Shown in pieces: positions 8,850 through 18,037 of a DNA stretch of 64,000 nucleotides. Each line of letters begins with the position of its first letter. Position 1 is the stretch's first letter. This stretch comes from Microlunatus phosphovorus NM-1 (GTDB lineage Bacteria > Actinomycetota > Actinomycetes > Propionibacteriales > Propionibacteriaceae), in assembly GCF_000270245.1 (NCBI RefSeq), contig NC_015635.1, forward strand, positions 1,426,001 through 1,490,000, in the 5' to 3' direction. The position numbers were made by a program, and so were the translations under genes. The notes below the pieces were generated by a model that saw only the letters and a program-made list of their open reading frames with translations, did no database searches and had not been told where the DNA came from.

Positions 8850-10010
8850 TCAGCGGCGGGTCACCCGATAGATCCCGTCAGTCCCGGACCCGTTGGAGGT
8901 GGTGAAGTAGAGCGCCGCGTCCGGACCCTGTTGCACGGTGCGGATCCGGCCGTACGCGGTGAGGATCGTCTGCTGCTCGACAATCGAGTCGCCGCTGAGG
9001 GTGAACACCTTGACGCCCTCGCCCTTCAGCATCGCCACCGCCAGGCGACCATCCCAGTCGCCCCACTGGCTGCCGGTCAGGAACGCCGCCCCGCTGGTCG
9101 CCACCGTGGGACGACCCGATCGCCACTTGGCGCTGCGGGCCTTGGGGAAGCGCTTCTTGTCCGTCATCGAGCGCTTCTCGTTGTAGCCGGGCGTCGGCGA
9201 CCAGCCGTAGTTGCCGCCCTTGGCGATCAGGTTCACCTCGTCGTCGCGATCCGTCCCATGTTCGACGCTCCAGATCTGGCCGGCGCTTGATCGGAAGGCG
9301 ATGCCCTGGACGTTGCGGTGTCCGTACGTCCACACATAGCGGGCCTTGCCACCCTTGGCGTAGAACGGGTTGGACTTCGGGATCGAACCGCTGCTGCGGA
9401 CCCGGAGCACCTTGCCGCCGAGGGACTTCAGGTTCTGCGGGACTTTGCCCTGAGCGGCGTCCCCGGTGCCGATGTAGAGCATCTCGGCCGATCGGAAGCG
9501 CAGCCGGCAGCCGGAGTGGCGACCCGAGCTCGCCAACGGGATACCGGTGACCAGCTTCTTCACCTTCGTGGCAGAAGTGTCGGAGACGAGACGCCATTTC
9601 CAGACCTCGATGTCCTTGGCCTTTCCCTTGGCGGTGGCTACCGCCATGCAGCTGTAGAAGTACCCGTTGGAGGCGGCCTTGGGATCGGCGACCAGGCCGA
9701 GCATGCCGGACTCTCCCTTGGCGTAGACCTTGGGCAGCGGCATCGACACCTTCTTCGGCGCGGCAGCGCCTCGCTTGGACCAGATCCCGCCGCCACGCTG
9801 GTTGAAGAGCATCACCGGACCGACCCAGGTGACATCCCAGGGAATGGTGAGGTCTTCGACGACCGGGGTGACACTGACGCTCGGAGCTTCGGCGGACGCC
9901 GGGGGTGTCGGGGCGATCGGACCAGCAGTGGTGACAAGGGCGGTGACCGCGGCGACGAAGCCGACGAGAAGCGGACGGGTGGTCCGGGAACGGAAAAGGC
10001 GGGAGGGCAT
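8850..10010 (-). CDS. Secreted PQQ-dependent sugar (sorbosone/glucose) dehydrogenase-like protein
   Basis: 386 residues. A signal peptide precedes the mature part (basic SRLFRSRTTRP, then a hydrophobic stretch and an AxA-type site near ASAEA). The rest is a six-bladed beta-propeller of the glucose/sorbosone dehydrogenase family: TIPWDVTWVG, GMLGLVADP, YIGTGDAAQGK, YGHRNVQGIAF and EHGTDRDDEVNLIAKGGNYGW are family signatures. It probably oxidises a sugar or aldose outside the membrane with PQQ as cofactor. I took the ATG just before the signal peptide; the frame is open further upstream but the added sequence overlaps the next gene and looks non-coding. Confidence 0.85.
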   Translation of the reverse strand: MPSRLFRSRTTRPLLVGFVAAVTALVTTAGPIAPTPPASAEAPSVSVTPVVEDLTIPWDVTWVGPVMLFNQRGGGIWSKRGAAAPKKVSMPLPKVYAKGESGMLGLVADPKAASNGYFYSCMAVATAKGKAKDIEVWKWRLVSDTSATKVKKLVTGIPLASSGRHSGCRLRFRSAEMLYIGTGDAAQGKVPQNLKSLGGKVLRVRSSGSIPKSNPFYAKGGKARYVWTYGHRNVQGIAFRSSAGQIWSVEHGTDRDDEVNLIAKGGNYGWSPTPGYNEKRSMTDKKRFPKARSAKWRSGRPTVATSGAAFLTGSQWGDWDGRLAVAMLKGEGVKVFTLSGDSIVEQQTILTAYGRIRTVQQGPDAALYFTTSNGSGTDGIYRVTRR

Positions 10011-10096
10011 GGTGGGGCTCCAGGTGATCGTGTGGCCCCCGAGCCGGACGTATCGTAGCCCCCGAATCCAGCTCTGAGCACCTGTCAGTCCGGCTC

Positions 10097-10891
10097 TCAG
10101 ATCGGAACGCGTCCAACTGCGCACCAGGCGTACGCATCCAGCTCGAAGGGCCCCGTCGGGCTGCCCAGCAGCTGATAGCCGTGGGCGCGGACCCGGGCTC
10201 GCTGATCGTCGTCCATCCGGGTGTACTGGGCGCCGACCGGACCCGCCCCGCCGGTGAAGGATGACCACCAGTCGTCGATGTCGGCGTACCGGGCGGTGGC
10301 GAGCAGTGAGCTCTCGCGGACCGTCTCGAGTCCGGCGTCGGTGAGCAGTCCGGACAATTGCCCAGCCCGCCGGCCGAACAGCTCGGCCTCGCCGCGGGCG
10401 GCGGGATCGACACCGGACACGGCCTGCCAGTAGGTCGTGATGAGCGGCATCCGCTCGATCTCCCAGAAGCACAGGCCGACTCGACCTCCTGGCCTGGTCA
10501 CGCGACACATCTCTGCGGCAGCCCGGGCGGGGTCGCGTAGGAAGCCGGCGATCAGCGAGCCGAGGGTGACGTCGAAGGAATCCGCTGCCCAGGGCAGTTC
10601 CTCGGCCACGCCCTGGCGTACGTCAACGCCCGGATGGCGCTCGCGACAGGCCTCGACGAAAGAGGACGACGGATCGATCGCCGCCACCTGCTCGGCGCCG
10701 AGACGACGTACGAGTTCGGTGGTCAGTCCGCCGGGGCCGCAGCCGACGTCCAGGGCCCGCTGACCGGAGACGCTCCCGACCTCCGCGGCGTCGCCGAACG
10801 CCACACCCAGTGTCGGCAGATAGCGCCCCATCAAGCGGTCGTACGCGTCGGCCGCCACAGCGAACAGCCGAGCCGGGTCCTGAGCTGCCAT
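10097..10891 (-). CDS. Class I SAM-dependent methyltransferase
   Basis: 264-residue methyltransferase of the Methyltransf_11/UbiE-like group: YDRLMGRYLPTLGVAF, motif I ALDVGCGPGGLTTELVRRLG, the acidic strand AIDPS, and the typical EELPWAADSFDVTLGSL and VTRPGGRVGLCFWE segments. Substrate unknown. The ATG at 10891 is preceded by GGGGAG at a spacing of about nine bases, which favours it over an upstream in-frame ATG (10900) that abuts the same ribosome site. Confidence 0.85.
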   Translation of the reverse strand: MAAQDPARLFAVAADAYDRLMGRYLPTLGVAFGDAAEVGSVSGQRALDVGCGPGGLTTELVRRLGAEQVAAIDPSSSFVEACRERHPGVDVRQGVAEELPWAADSFDVTLGSLIAGFLRDPARAAAEMCRVTRPGGRVGLCFWEIERMPLITTYWQAVSGVDPAARGEAELFGRRAGQLSGLLTDAGLETVRESSLLATARYADIDDWWSSFTGGAGPVGAQYTRMDDDQRARVRAHGYQLLGSPTGPFELDAYAWCAVGRVPI

Positions 10892-11007
10892 GGTGATCAT
10901 CTCCCCGAGGCGCACGATAGACCTCGGTCGTCGGAACAGGGCAGGAACAGCGCCGGAACAATGCGCTGGAGCAATGCGCCGACCGAGGCGTGCCGAGACG
11001 GGTAGTT

Positions 11008-11865
11008 TCAGGCGCCGACGGTGGCCCGGAAGGGATCGGCCGGATAGACGCCCAGGATGTGCACGTCGGTGGTGAAGAACTGCAGCTCCTCGAGGGCGCG
11101 GTGCAGCCCGATCTCGTCGGGATGTCCGTCGACCTCGGCCAGGAACTGGGTCGCGGTGAACTCACCGTTCACCATGTAGGACTCCAGCTTGGTCATGTTG
11201 ACCCCGTTGGTGGCGAAGCCGCCCAACGCCTTGTAGAGGGCCGCCGGCAGGTTCTTCACATTGAAGATGAAACTGGTCACCACCGGACCGTTGCCGGCAG
11301 GCGCCTGGATGAGTTTCGGGGACAGCAACACGAAGCGGGTGGTGTTGTGGTCCTCGTCCTCGATGTCGCGGGCCAGGATCTCCAGACCGTAGATCTCCGC
11401 GGCCAGCGGCGGGGAGATGGCAGCTTGGGTGGTCTGGTTGGCTTCGGCGATCTCGCGTGCCGCGCCGGCGGTGTCACCGGAGATCAACGGGATCCAGCCG
11501 TGCCGGCGGATGATCTTGCGGCACTGGCCGAGGGCGTGGACGTGGCTGTGCACCGTCTTGATCGAGTCGAGCGTGGTGCCAGGCACGCCCATCAGGCAGA
11601 ACCGGATCGGCAGGAAGTGCTCGGCAATGATGTGCAGCCCGGAGCCGGGGAGGAAGTGGTGGATGTCGGAGACCCGGCCGGCGATCGAGTTGTCGATCGG
11701 GATCAGGGCGAGATCGGCGTCGCCGCTGTTCACGGCGGCGAAGACATCCTCGAACGAGGCGCAGGGGAGCGCCTCAGCGTCGGGATACTGCTCGGCGCAG
11801 ACGATGTGGGAGTTGGCGCCCGGTTCGCCTTGGTAGGCGATCCGTCGCCGCTGCGTACTGCTCAC
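11008..11865 (-). CDS. pheA: Prephenate dehydratase
   Basis: Converts prephenate to phenylpyruvate in phenylalanine synthesis. The 285-residue protein is the monofunctional form. The catalytic domain begins RIAYQGEPGANSH, includes the substrate motif NTTRFVLL near residue 180, and is followed by an ACT domain (SFIFNVKNLPAALYKALGGF) that in this family senses phenylalanine for feedback inhibition. The tail keeps the ESYM motif. The gene is divergent from metY with about 100 bases between them. Confidence 0.95.
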   Translation of the reverse strand: MSSTQRRRIAYQGEPGANSHIVCAEQYPDAEALPCASFEDVFAAVNSGDADLALIPIDNSIAGRVSDIHHFLPGSGLHIIAEHFLPIRFCLMGVPGTTLDSIKTVHSHVHALGQCRKIIRRHGWIPLISGDTAGAAREIAEANQTTQAAISPPLAAEIYGLEILARDIEDEDHNTTRFVLLSPKLIQAPAGNGPVVTSFIFNVKNLPAALYKALGGFATNGVNMTKLESYMVNGEFTATQFLAEVDGHPDEIGLHRALEELQFFTTDVHILGVYPADPFRATVGA

Positions 11866-11968
11866 GAGGTCCTAGTGTGCACGGTCGGCGATTGCTACGC
11901 GAGACGAGCAGATTGCCTAGTGAGACACTGGGAAACTCCGCCCGAGGGTGGGGCTACCGTTGCCGAGC

Positions 11969-13285
11969 ATGAGTGAGAGTTGGTCCTTCGAGACCCGTCA
12001 GATCCACGCCGGCCAAGAGGCCGATCCGGCCACCGGGGCCCGGGCGCTGCCGATCTATCAGACCACGTCCTACGTGTTCAACAGCACCGATCACGCTGCC
12101 GACCTCTTCGCCCTGAAAGAGTTCGGCAACATCTACACCCGGATCATGAACCCGACCACCGACGTGGTGGAGAAGCGGCTCGCCTCGCTCGAGGGTGGCG
12201 TCGGTGCGCTGCTGGTCGCGTCCGGGCAGTCGGCGGCGACGCTGGCGCTGCTGAACGTGGCCGAGTCGGGCTCGCACATCGTGGCCAGCCCGCGGCTGTA
12301 CGGCGGCACGCACAATCTGCTGCACCACACCTTCGCCAAGCTGGGCGTCGAGGTGACCTTCATCGACGATCCCGACGATCTCGAGTCGTGGCGGTCCGCC
12401 GTCCAGCCGAACACCAAGGTGTTCTTCGCCGAGACGATCTCGAACCCCAAGCAGGACATCCTCGACATCGAGAGCGTCGCGGCCGTCGCGCACGAAGCCG
12501 GGGTGCCGTTGATCGTCGACAACACGATCGCCACCCCGTACCTGATCCGGCCCTTGGAGTGGGGTGCCGACGTGGTCGTGCACTCGGCGACCAAGTATCT
12601 CGGTGGGCACGGCACCGCGATCGGCGGCGTGATCGTCGACGGCGGCAGCTTCGACTTCGCCGCGGACCCGGAGCGCTTCCCGCAGTTCAACCAGCCCGAT
12701 CCCAGCTACAACGGGCTGCGCTATGCCCCCGATCTCGGCGTCGGCGGCGCGCTCGGCGCCAACCTGGCGTTCATCCTCAAGGCCCGCGTCCAGCTGTTGC
12801 GTGACCTGGGCCCGGCTGCCTCGCCGTTCAACGCTTTCCTCATCGCGCAGGGACTGGAGACCTTGAGCCTGCGGGTCGAGCGCCATGTGGCCAACGCCCA
12901 GCGAGTCGCGGAGTGGCTGACCACTCGGGACGAGGTGGAGAGTGTCGCGTACGCGGGGTTGCCCAGCAGCCCGTGGCACGAGCGATCGAAGAAGTACGCG
13001 CCGCGCGGCTCGGGGGCGGTGCTCGCGTTCGAGATCAAGGGTGGCCTGGAGGCCGGCAAGGCGTTCGTCAACGCCCTCGAACTGCACAGCCACGTCGCCA
13101 ACATCGGTGACGTGCGGTCGCTGGTGATCCACCCCGCGTCCACCACCCACAGCCAGCTGAGCCCGGCGGAACAGGCCGGCGCGGGCGTGACCCCGGGGCT
13201 GGTCCGGCTCGCCGTCGGACTGGAGAACATCGACGACATCCTGGCCGATCTGGAAACCGGCTTCCGCGCCGCCAAGGAGGTCTGA
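11969..13285 (+). CDS. metY: O-acetylhomoserine aminocarboxypropyltransferase
   Basis: PLP enzyme that makes homocysteine from O-acetylhomoserine and sulfide. The 438 residues match the Cys/Met metabolism PLP family: YTRIMNPTTDVVEKRLASLEGG, ALLVASGQSAATLALLN, VVVHSATKYLGGHGTAIGG with the cofactor lysine, and SLVIHPASTTHSQL. The ATG is preceded eight bases upstream by TACCGT, a possible -10. The last codons contain GGAGG and run directly into metX, so the two genes form a coupled methionine operon. Confidence 0.95.
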   Translation: MSESWSFETRQIHAGQEADPATGARALPIYQTTSYVFNSTDHAADLFALKEFGNIYTRIMNPTTDVVEKRLASLEGGVGALLVASGQSAATLALLNVAESGSHIVASPRLYGGTHNLLHHTFAKLGVEVTFIDDPDDLESWRSAVQPNTKVFFAETISNPKQDILDIESVAAVAHEAGVPLIVDNTIATPYLIRPLEWGADVVVHSATKYLGGHGTAIGGVIVDGGSFDFAADPERFPQFNQPDPSYNGLRYAPDLGVGGALGANLAFILKARVQLLRDLGPAASPFNAFLIAQGLETLSLRVERHVANAQRVAEWLTTRDEVESVAYAGLPSSPWHERSKKYAPRGSGAVLAFEIKGGLEAGKAFVNALELHSHVANIGDVRSLVIHPASTTHSQLSPAEQAGAGVTPGLVRLAVGLENIDDILADLETGFRAAKEV

Positions 13286-14391
13286 TCCCCGGCTGGCAGC
13301 CGGGCGACCCGGTCGGTCACCGGCGATTCGCCGAACTCGGGGCGCTGCCTTTGGAGTGGTCTGCCGAGCCGCTGCCCGAGGTCCGAATCGCGTATGAGAC
13401 CTGGGGTGAGTTGTCGCCTGCCCGAGACAATGCGGTGCTGATCCTGCATGCCCTCACCGGTGACAGCCATGTCGTCGGCGAGACCGGCCCGGGGCACCCC
13501 TCTCCGGGTTGGTGGGGGACTCTGGTGGGTCCGGGCGGTTGGATCGACACCAACCGGTGGTTCGTGGTCGCTCCCAACATCCTCGGTGGCTGCCAGGGCA
13601 CCACCGGCCCGGGTGCGGCGGCACCGGATGGGCGGCCGTGGGGATCACGGTTTCCCCAACTGACAACCCGCGACCAGGTGGCCGCCGAGATCGCCCTGGC
13701 AGACCGGCTTGGGATCGACCAGTGGGCCTTGATCGTGGGCGGCTCGGCGGGTGGCATGCGGGCGGTCGAGTGGGCCGCCACGGTGCCGGATCGCGTGTCG
13801 CGGCTGATGCTGCTCGCCACCACCGCCGCGGCGTCCGCCGACCAGATCGCCTGGTGTCATGCTCAGATCCGGGCGATCACCTCCGACCCGGGCTGGGTCG
13901 GCGGGGACTACGAGCGTTCCCGCGAGCCCGACCCGGTCGCTGGGCTGGAAGTCGCGCGGCAGATCGCCCACATCACCTACCGATCAGCCGATGAGCTCGC
14001 GGTCCGCTTCGGTCGTGGCGATCAGGTGGGTGAGTCGGTCGCGGACGGCGGGCGATATGCAGTGCAGAGCTATCTCGATCACCATGGGCGCAAGCTGGCC
14101 CGACGCTTCGACGCCGGCTCGTACGTGACCTTGACCCAGGCCATGAACAGTCACGACGTCGGCCGGGATCGCGGAGGCGTCGAGGCGGCGTTGGGTCGGG
14201 TGACGGCGCGAACCATCGTCGCCGGCATCGACTCCGACCGGCTGTACCCGTTGGAGCAGAGCGTGCAACTGGCCGCGGGCATCCCGACCTGCGGGCCGCT
14301 GCGGGTGATCAGCTCCGCTCACGGTCATGACGGCTTCCTGATCGAGGTCGACGCGGTCGGCCGGATTGTCGCGGAGCTGCTGAGCTCGTAG
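13285..14391 (+). CDS. metX: Homoserine O-acetyltransferase with a non-standard start
   Basis: Acetylates homoserine to O-acetylhomoserine, the substrate of MetY. The alpha/beta-hydrolase fold has the nucleophile in VGGSAGGMRAVEW, the acid in AGIDSDRLYPL and the His in AHGHDGFL. The first standard start codon is TTG at 13351, yet homologous sequence (WQPGDPVGHRRFAELG) extends upstream to the metY stop. The only candidates there are CTG 13282 and ATC 13285; ATC follows GGAGG by four bases and would overlap the metY TGA by one base, as ATG often does in coupled genes. I place the start at ATC; translation efficiency is uncertain. Confidence 0.88.
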   Translation: MPGWQPGDPVGHRRFAELGALPLEWSAEPLPEVRIAYETWGELSPARDNAVLILHALTGDSHVVGETGPGHPSPGWWGTLVGPGGWIDTNRWFVVAPNILGGCQGTTGPGAAAPDGRPWGSRFPQLTTRDQVAAEIALADRLGIDQWALIVGGSAGGMRAVEWAATVPDRVSRLMLLATTAAASADQIAWCHAQIRAITSDPGWVGGDYERSREPDPVAGLEVARQIAHITYRSADELAVRFGRGDQVGESVADGGRYAVQSYLDHHGRKLARRFDAGSYVTLTQAMNSHDVGRDRGGVEAALGRVTARTIVAGIDSDRLYPLEQSVQLAAGIPTCGPLRVISSAHGHDGFLIEVDAVGRIVAELLSS

Positions 14392-14422
14392 CGCGTCTGG
14401 TCTTGGGTGTGTCTGGTCTCGG

Positions 14423-16024
14423 CTAGAACGTGAGGTGGGTTGGCCGACCGGCTACCAATGTCGCGGCGACCCCGATGTCTCGCAGGTGCTGGGCCGCCTG
14501 TTTGGTGTCGTGAGCCGGAGCGAGCGGGTCATGGTCGAGCAGCACCAGGTCGCCCCGACTGCCGACCTGGAGCGTGCCTTGACCGTCGGTGCTCGCGGCC
14601 AACGACTCGGCGGGGCTCAGCGCCTCGGCGGGATTCCACGGCTCCCGTTCGTCGTTGCTGCGGTGTACGGCCGCGGCCATCGCCAGCCATGGATCCAGCG
14701 GCGAGACCGGTGCGTCGGAGCCGAGGGCGAGCTCGACCCCGGCGGCGAGCATCGAGCGGAACGCGAAGCAACGGTCGGCCCGGTCCGGCCAGCAGCGGTA
14801 GGTGACGTCACGATCGTCGAGCAGATGAGCCGGCTGCACGCTGGCGCGCAGGCCGAGAGCTGCCATCCGGACGAGGTCCTCGTGGCGCACGAGCTGAGCG
14901 TGCTCGATGCTGCCCTGGGCGCCGGTGGCAGCAAACGCGTCGAGGGCGATGCCGACTGCGGCGTCGCCGATGGCGTGCAGCGCAACCTGCAACCGGTTGG
15001 AGGTGGCCCGCCGAAGCAACTCGATCAGCTCGGCCAGGTCGTAGTTCTGCACGCCGCGCGGATCGGCGGTGTGCTTGCCGGCGTCGACGTACGGCTCGCA
15101 GCAGTACGCGGTCCGGGTGTTCAGCGAGCCGTCCGAGATGATCTTGAGCGGTCCCATCGTGGCGAGCCCGCTGGTGCCGGGGAGTGGGTCCCCGGTATGC
15201 AGGCCCGCCTCGATCACCGCGGGCAGGCCGCCGGGATAGACCGCAGCCCGCACCCGGAGCTGATTGATCCCGGCAGCGTAGCGCTCCGGCCAGTCCCGAA
15301 GGCTGCCTGCGAACTCGAAGTCGGTGATCCCGACGATGCCTCGGGCCGCGGCATCACGCACGACGGCTCGGATCGCCGCCGAATCGTCCGCGACGTCGCC
15401 GGCCAAGGCGGTGACGGCGGGCGCAAGGGCGAACCACTCGTTCTCGGCGAGTGGTCCGGGGCGATCTGCGATGCCGAGCAGCCGCAGGGCAGCGCTGTTG
15501 AGCCAGCCGTTGTGGGCGTCGCCGCTGGTCAAGATCACCGGATGGTCGCCGCTGACTGCATCGAGTTCAGCCACGGTCGGCTGACTGGGCCAGATGGCCG
15601 ATCGGAAGCCGTACCCGAACACCACCGAACGAGCATCGATTGGTGACCGCCGACCATCGAGCGCTCGTACGTGGGCGTCGACCAGCTGGGTGACCGCATG
15701 CGCCGAATCGGCCGTTCCGACATCGAGCCTGGTCTTGGTCTGCGCCCACTGCCGCAAGTGAACGTGCGCGTCCCACAGCCCGGGGATCGCCCAGCGACCC
15801 TCGGCCTCGAGGACCAGATCCGCGTCCTGGGCGGTCAGTCGGCGAGTTCGCTGCCCGGTCTTCGCCGGTCGCCTCGCGTTCGACTGGCCGATCTGCTCGA
15901 TCCGGCCATTGGTGATTCTCAGATCGACGAGTCCGGCCCGGGAAGCGTCTGCTGTATCCCCCGCACCCACTCCGACGAGGCGCACATCGCGAATGACCGT
16001 TGCGTGAAGAGTGGACGCGTTCAC
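14423..16024 (-). CDS. YtcJ-type metal-dependent amidohydrolase
   Basis: 533-residue member of the amidohydrolase superfamily (Amidohydro_3/YtcJ group), with a TIM barrel and composite beta domain. Visible metal and core motifs are IPGLWDAHVHLRQWA near the N-terminus, VILTSGDAHNGWLNSAAL, a kinked-strand region MGPLKIISDGSLNTRTA, the VALHAIGDAAV helix and the late LALGSDAPVSPLDPW. The C-terminal part has the LQVGSRGDLVLLDHDP signature. The substrate is unknown; relatives are annotated as exoenzymes or imidazolonepropionase-like hydrolases. GTG 16024 is chosen because GGAGAGG lies about nine bases before it and it avoids overlap with the next gene. Confidence 0.85.
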   Translation of the reverse strand: MNASTLHATVIRDVRLVGVGAGDTADASRAGLVDLRITNGRIEQIGQSNARRPAKTGQRTRRLTAQDADLVLEAEGRWAIPGLWDAHVHLRQWAQTKTRLDVGTADSAHAVTQLVDAHVRALDGRRSPIDARSVVFGYGFRSAIWPSQPTVAELDAVSGDHPVILTSGDAHNGWLNSAALRLLGIADRPGPLAENEWFALAPAVTALAGDVADDSAAIRAVVRDAAARGIVGITDFEFAGSLRDWPERYAAGINQLRVRAAVYPGGLPAVIEAGLHTGDPLPGTSGLATMGPLKIISDGSLNTRTAYCCEPYVDAGKHTADPRGVQNYDLAELIELLRRATSNRLQVALHAIGDAAVGIALDAFAATGAQGSIEHAQLVRHEDLVRMAALGLRASVQPAHLLDDRDVTYRCWPDRADRCFAFRSMLAAGVELALGSDAPVSPLDPWLAMAAAVHRSNDEREPWNPAEALSPAESLAASTDGQGTLQVGSRGDLVLLDHDPLAPAHDTKQAAQHLRDIGVAATLVAGRPTHLTF

Positions 16025-16079
16025 GACGGAATCCTCTCCTACGTCGAGCGCACGTGCATCCGGGATTGCTTGACCGACG

Positions 16080-17849
16080 TTACGCAGCTTGCTCTTCAAT
16101 CAGGTCGTCCTCTGTCGGCGGCTCGGGTCGCCACGTGGGCTGCATGCGGAAGAGGGTCTGGACGCATTCGTGCAGGTCGAAGCGCTCGCCGCGCCAGCCG
16201 GGCTGGATGCGCCGGGCGTAGGGATCATGGAAGCTGACCACGTTGTCGATCATCGAAGTGCGCCGGAGGCGCTGCTGCTCAGCCTGAGCCTTGTCGGCGT
16301 GTTGGGCAAGGAAGTTGAGCAGACCCTCCGCGGTGTACCACTCCCGATGCGGCTTGCCATCAGGCATCAAGAACTCCCACCTTCGCGCTCGCGAAGCCGG
16401 TCCGGCCTCCGCGCTGCTCACTCGACGGATGATCATGCCGCCTTCGTGAACCACGGTGTGGTGGCGTTGGCAGAGGAGGACCAAATTGTCCAGGTCGGTC
16501 CGGCCGCCGTCGACCCAGTGGATCAGATGGTGTGCTTGCAGATGGTGAGTCTGGTGGCAGCCGGCGAACTGGCAGATTCCGTGGTCACGGATCATCAATG
16601 CCCGGCGTTGCGAGCGGGAGACCAGCCGTCGGGTTCGGCCGAGCGCAAGCACATCGCCGGAATCGTCGATGATTGCCCCCAGCAGGTCGGCATCGCAGCT
16701 CAGCTTCCGTGCCGTCTCGGGTTCGATGCCACCCACTCCGTCGATATGGCAGGTCGGCTCCAGATGACAGGTCGGCTCCTGCTGACGCGGTGGCGAGGAC
16801 GTTCCCGCGGGAACGTCTTGGCCCGGCACAGGTCCCAGCTCTGTATCCTGCGCCGGCGCGGAGTCTTCGGGGGTGCGAGAGGAATGGCCCCCAGGTGTTC
16901 CCGCAGGAGCAGCTTCATCGCATTCGCGGGATGGTTCAGGAGGTTCCGTGTCGGGCGATCTGTCGTCGGGGGAGTGGCCACTGGACGTTCCCGCGGGAAC
17001 GTTTTCGTTGTCCTCGTGCGGAGCCGAATCCGCCAACAGTTCTGCGCTGACGTGCACGACCACCAAGCTCCGGTCCTCTCCCGAGCGGTCCTCCAGGGCC
17101 GTTGACAGGTAGACCCGAGCAACATCCACCATGGCGTCGATCAGACCGTAAGCCGGAGTCGTGTCCACCTGATTCTCGTCGGCCGGCAAGGTCTCACCTT
17201 CTGGGGGTGCATCCTCATCCTCATCCCCGTCCTCGGATGAGGCTGCAGCCGGTGATGCACCATGCTGATCCTTGGCGGCGTTGAGTGCCGCCAGCAATAC
17301 AGCCGCCTCCTCCTTCGGCAGGCGTACTCGGACATCGACGATCCCCGACTCGCGTTCGGTCCAGGTCAGCCCGCGCAGTTGCTCCTGCTTGATGCGTGTT
17401 CCGGCCGCGGTGCGATAGCTGGAGATCATCTTGGCCAGCTGGGCGGCGGTCGCGGTCAGTGCAAGCTCACACAGCTCTGACTCGTCGACCAGATCGACGA
17501 CCCGAGTGACCTCGCGAACCTTGGAATAGGAGAGTCTGCCCTCCCGAAAGGCCTCGAGCACGGTCGGCATCTGCCGCAGGGCGCGAGCGACCCGGACATG
17601 CTCCCGGGCTGTCCCGGGCGACATCGAACACGCCCACGACAGCCAGTGCGCCAGGGACTTCACCCCGTCCCACCAGCGGACCGCGTCGCCGGCGTCGAAC
17701 TCGCCGATGAGCTCCAGCAACTGACATTCCGACTGCGCCGACAGTGATGCGGCGGCGCAGATCTTGCCGCCCAGCACCTCTGCGGCCGCGCAGTCCAACT
17801 GCTGCTTTCCATCGATCGACGCCTCGCCTGAGCTGCTTCCCACAACCAT
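16080..17849 (-). CDS. DUF222/HNH (13E12-type) endonuclease-like protein
   Basis: About 589 residues. The N-terminal half is DUF222 (LAHWLSWACSMSPGTAREHVRVARALRQMP, then EGRLSYSKVREVTRV). The C-terminal part is an HNH nuclease domain: RDHGICQFAGCHQTHHLQAHH, then HWVDGGRTDLDNLVLLCQRHH. Between them is a long acidic, Pro/Ser-rich linker with imperfect repeats of the PAGT-SSGHS type whose DNA contains GC-rich palindromes. Such genes are multicopy in many Actinobacteria and are related to the REP13E12 family; a role in DNA cleavage is predicted but not established. ATG 17849 was chosen over an upstream frame extension that lacks family sequence. Confidence 0.85.
   Translation of the reverse strand: MVVGSSSGEASIDGKQQLDCAAAEVLGGKICAAASLSAQSECQLLELIGEFDAGDAVRWWDGVKSLAHWLSWACSMSPGTAREHVRVARALRQMPTVLEAFREGRLSYSKVREVTRVVDLVDESELCELALTATAAQLAKMISSYRTAAGTRIKQEQLRGLTWTERESGIVDVRVRLPKEEAAVLLAALNAAKDQHGASPAAASSEDGDEDEDAPPEGETLPADENQVDTTPAYGLIDAMVDVARVYLSTALEDRSGEDRSLVVVHVSAELLADSAPHEDNENVPAGTSSGHSPDDRSPDTEPPEPSRECDEAAPAGTPGGHSSRTPEDSAPAQDTELGPVPGQDVPAGTSSPPRQQEPTCHLEPTCHIDGVGGIEPETARKLSCDADLLGAIIDDSGDVLALGRTRRLVSRSQRRALMIRDHGICQFAGCHQTHHLQAHHLIHWVDGGRTDLDNLVLLCQRHHTVVHEGGMIIRRVSSAEAGPASRARRWEFLMPDGKPHREWYTAEGLLNFLAQHADKAQAEQQRLRRTSMIDNVVSFHDPYARRIQPGWRGERFDLHECVQTLFRMQPTWRPEPPTEDDLIEEQAA
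16750..16785. repeat. 18-bp tandem duplication in the DUF222 gene
   Basis: CAGGTCGGCTCC starts at 16750 and again at 16768, giving two 18-bp units. It encodes a repeated EPTCH motif in the linker. Confidence 0.8.
16798..17003. repeat. Palindromic repeats in the DUF222-HNH linker
   Basis: GTTCCCGCGGGAAC occurs at 16801-16814 and 16987-17000, each within a perfect palindrome of 18-20 bp. A degenerate copy (GTTCCCGCAGGAGC) lies at 16897-16910. The copies are about 90-96 bp apart and encode (V/A)PAGT repeats of roughly 30 residues. Confidence 0.8.
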
Positions 17850-18037
17850 GCTCGTCACCGCCCCTACCCTTGAATCGCTGCTATATGCGAATGCTAGAGG
17901 TGAGGACTGACACCAGAAGGCGGGCGACTTGGGCGGCAGCACCGTCCGGGTCAGCCGGCGCTCCCGCCCGGCGACGTATGGCGACTGACTGCCCTGGTCG
18001 CCGTCGGCCAGCAGTGAGCCGGGAAAGACGCAGCGAA

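Noticed and set aside
8850-10508. Long upstream extension of the sugar dehydrogenase frame
   Set aside because: The added residues overlap the methyltransferase gene antisense and precede a normal signal peptide; ATG 10010 is a better start.
16025-16099. Upstream TTG start of the amidohydrolase overlapping the DUF222 gene
   Set aside because: GTG 16024 has a good ribosome site and the extra 25 residues lack family similarity.
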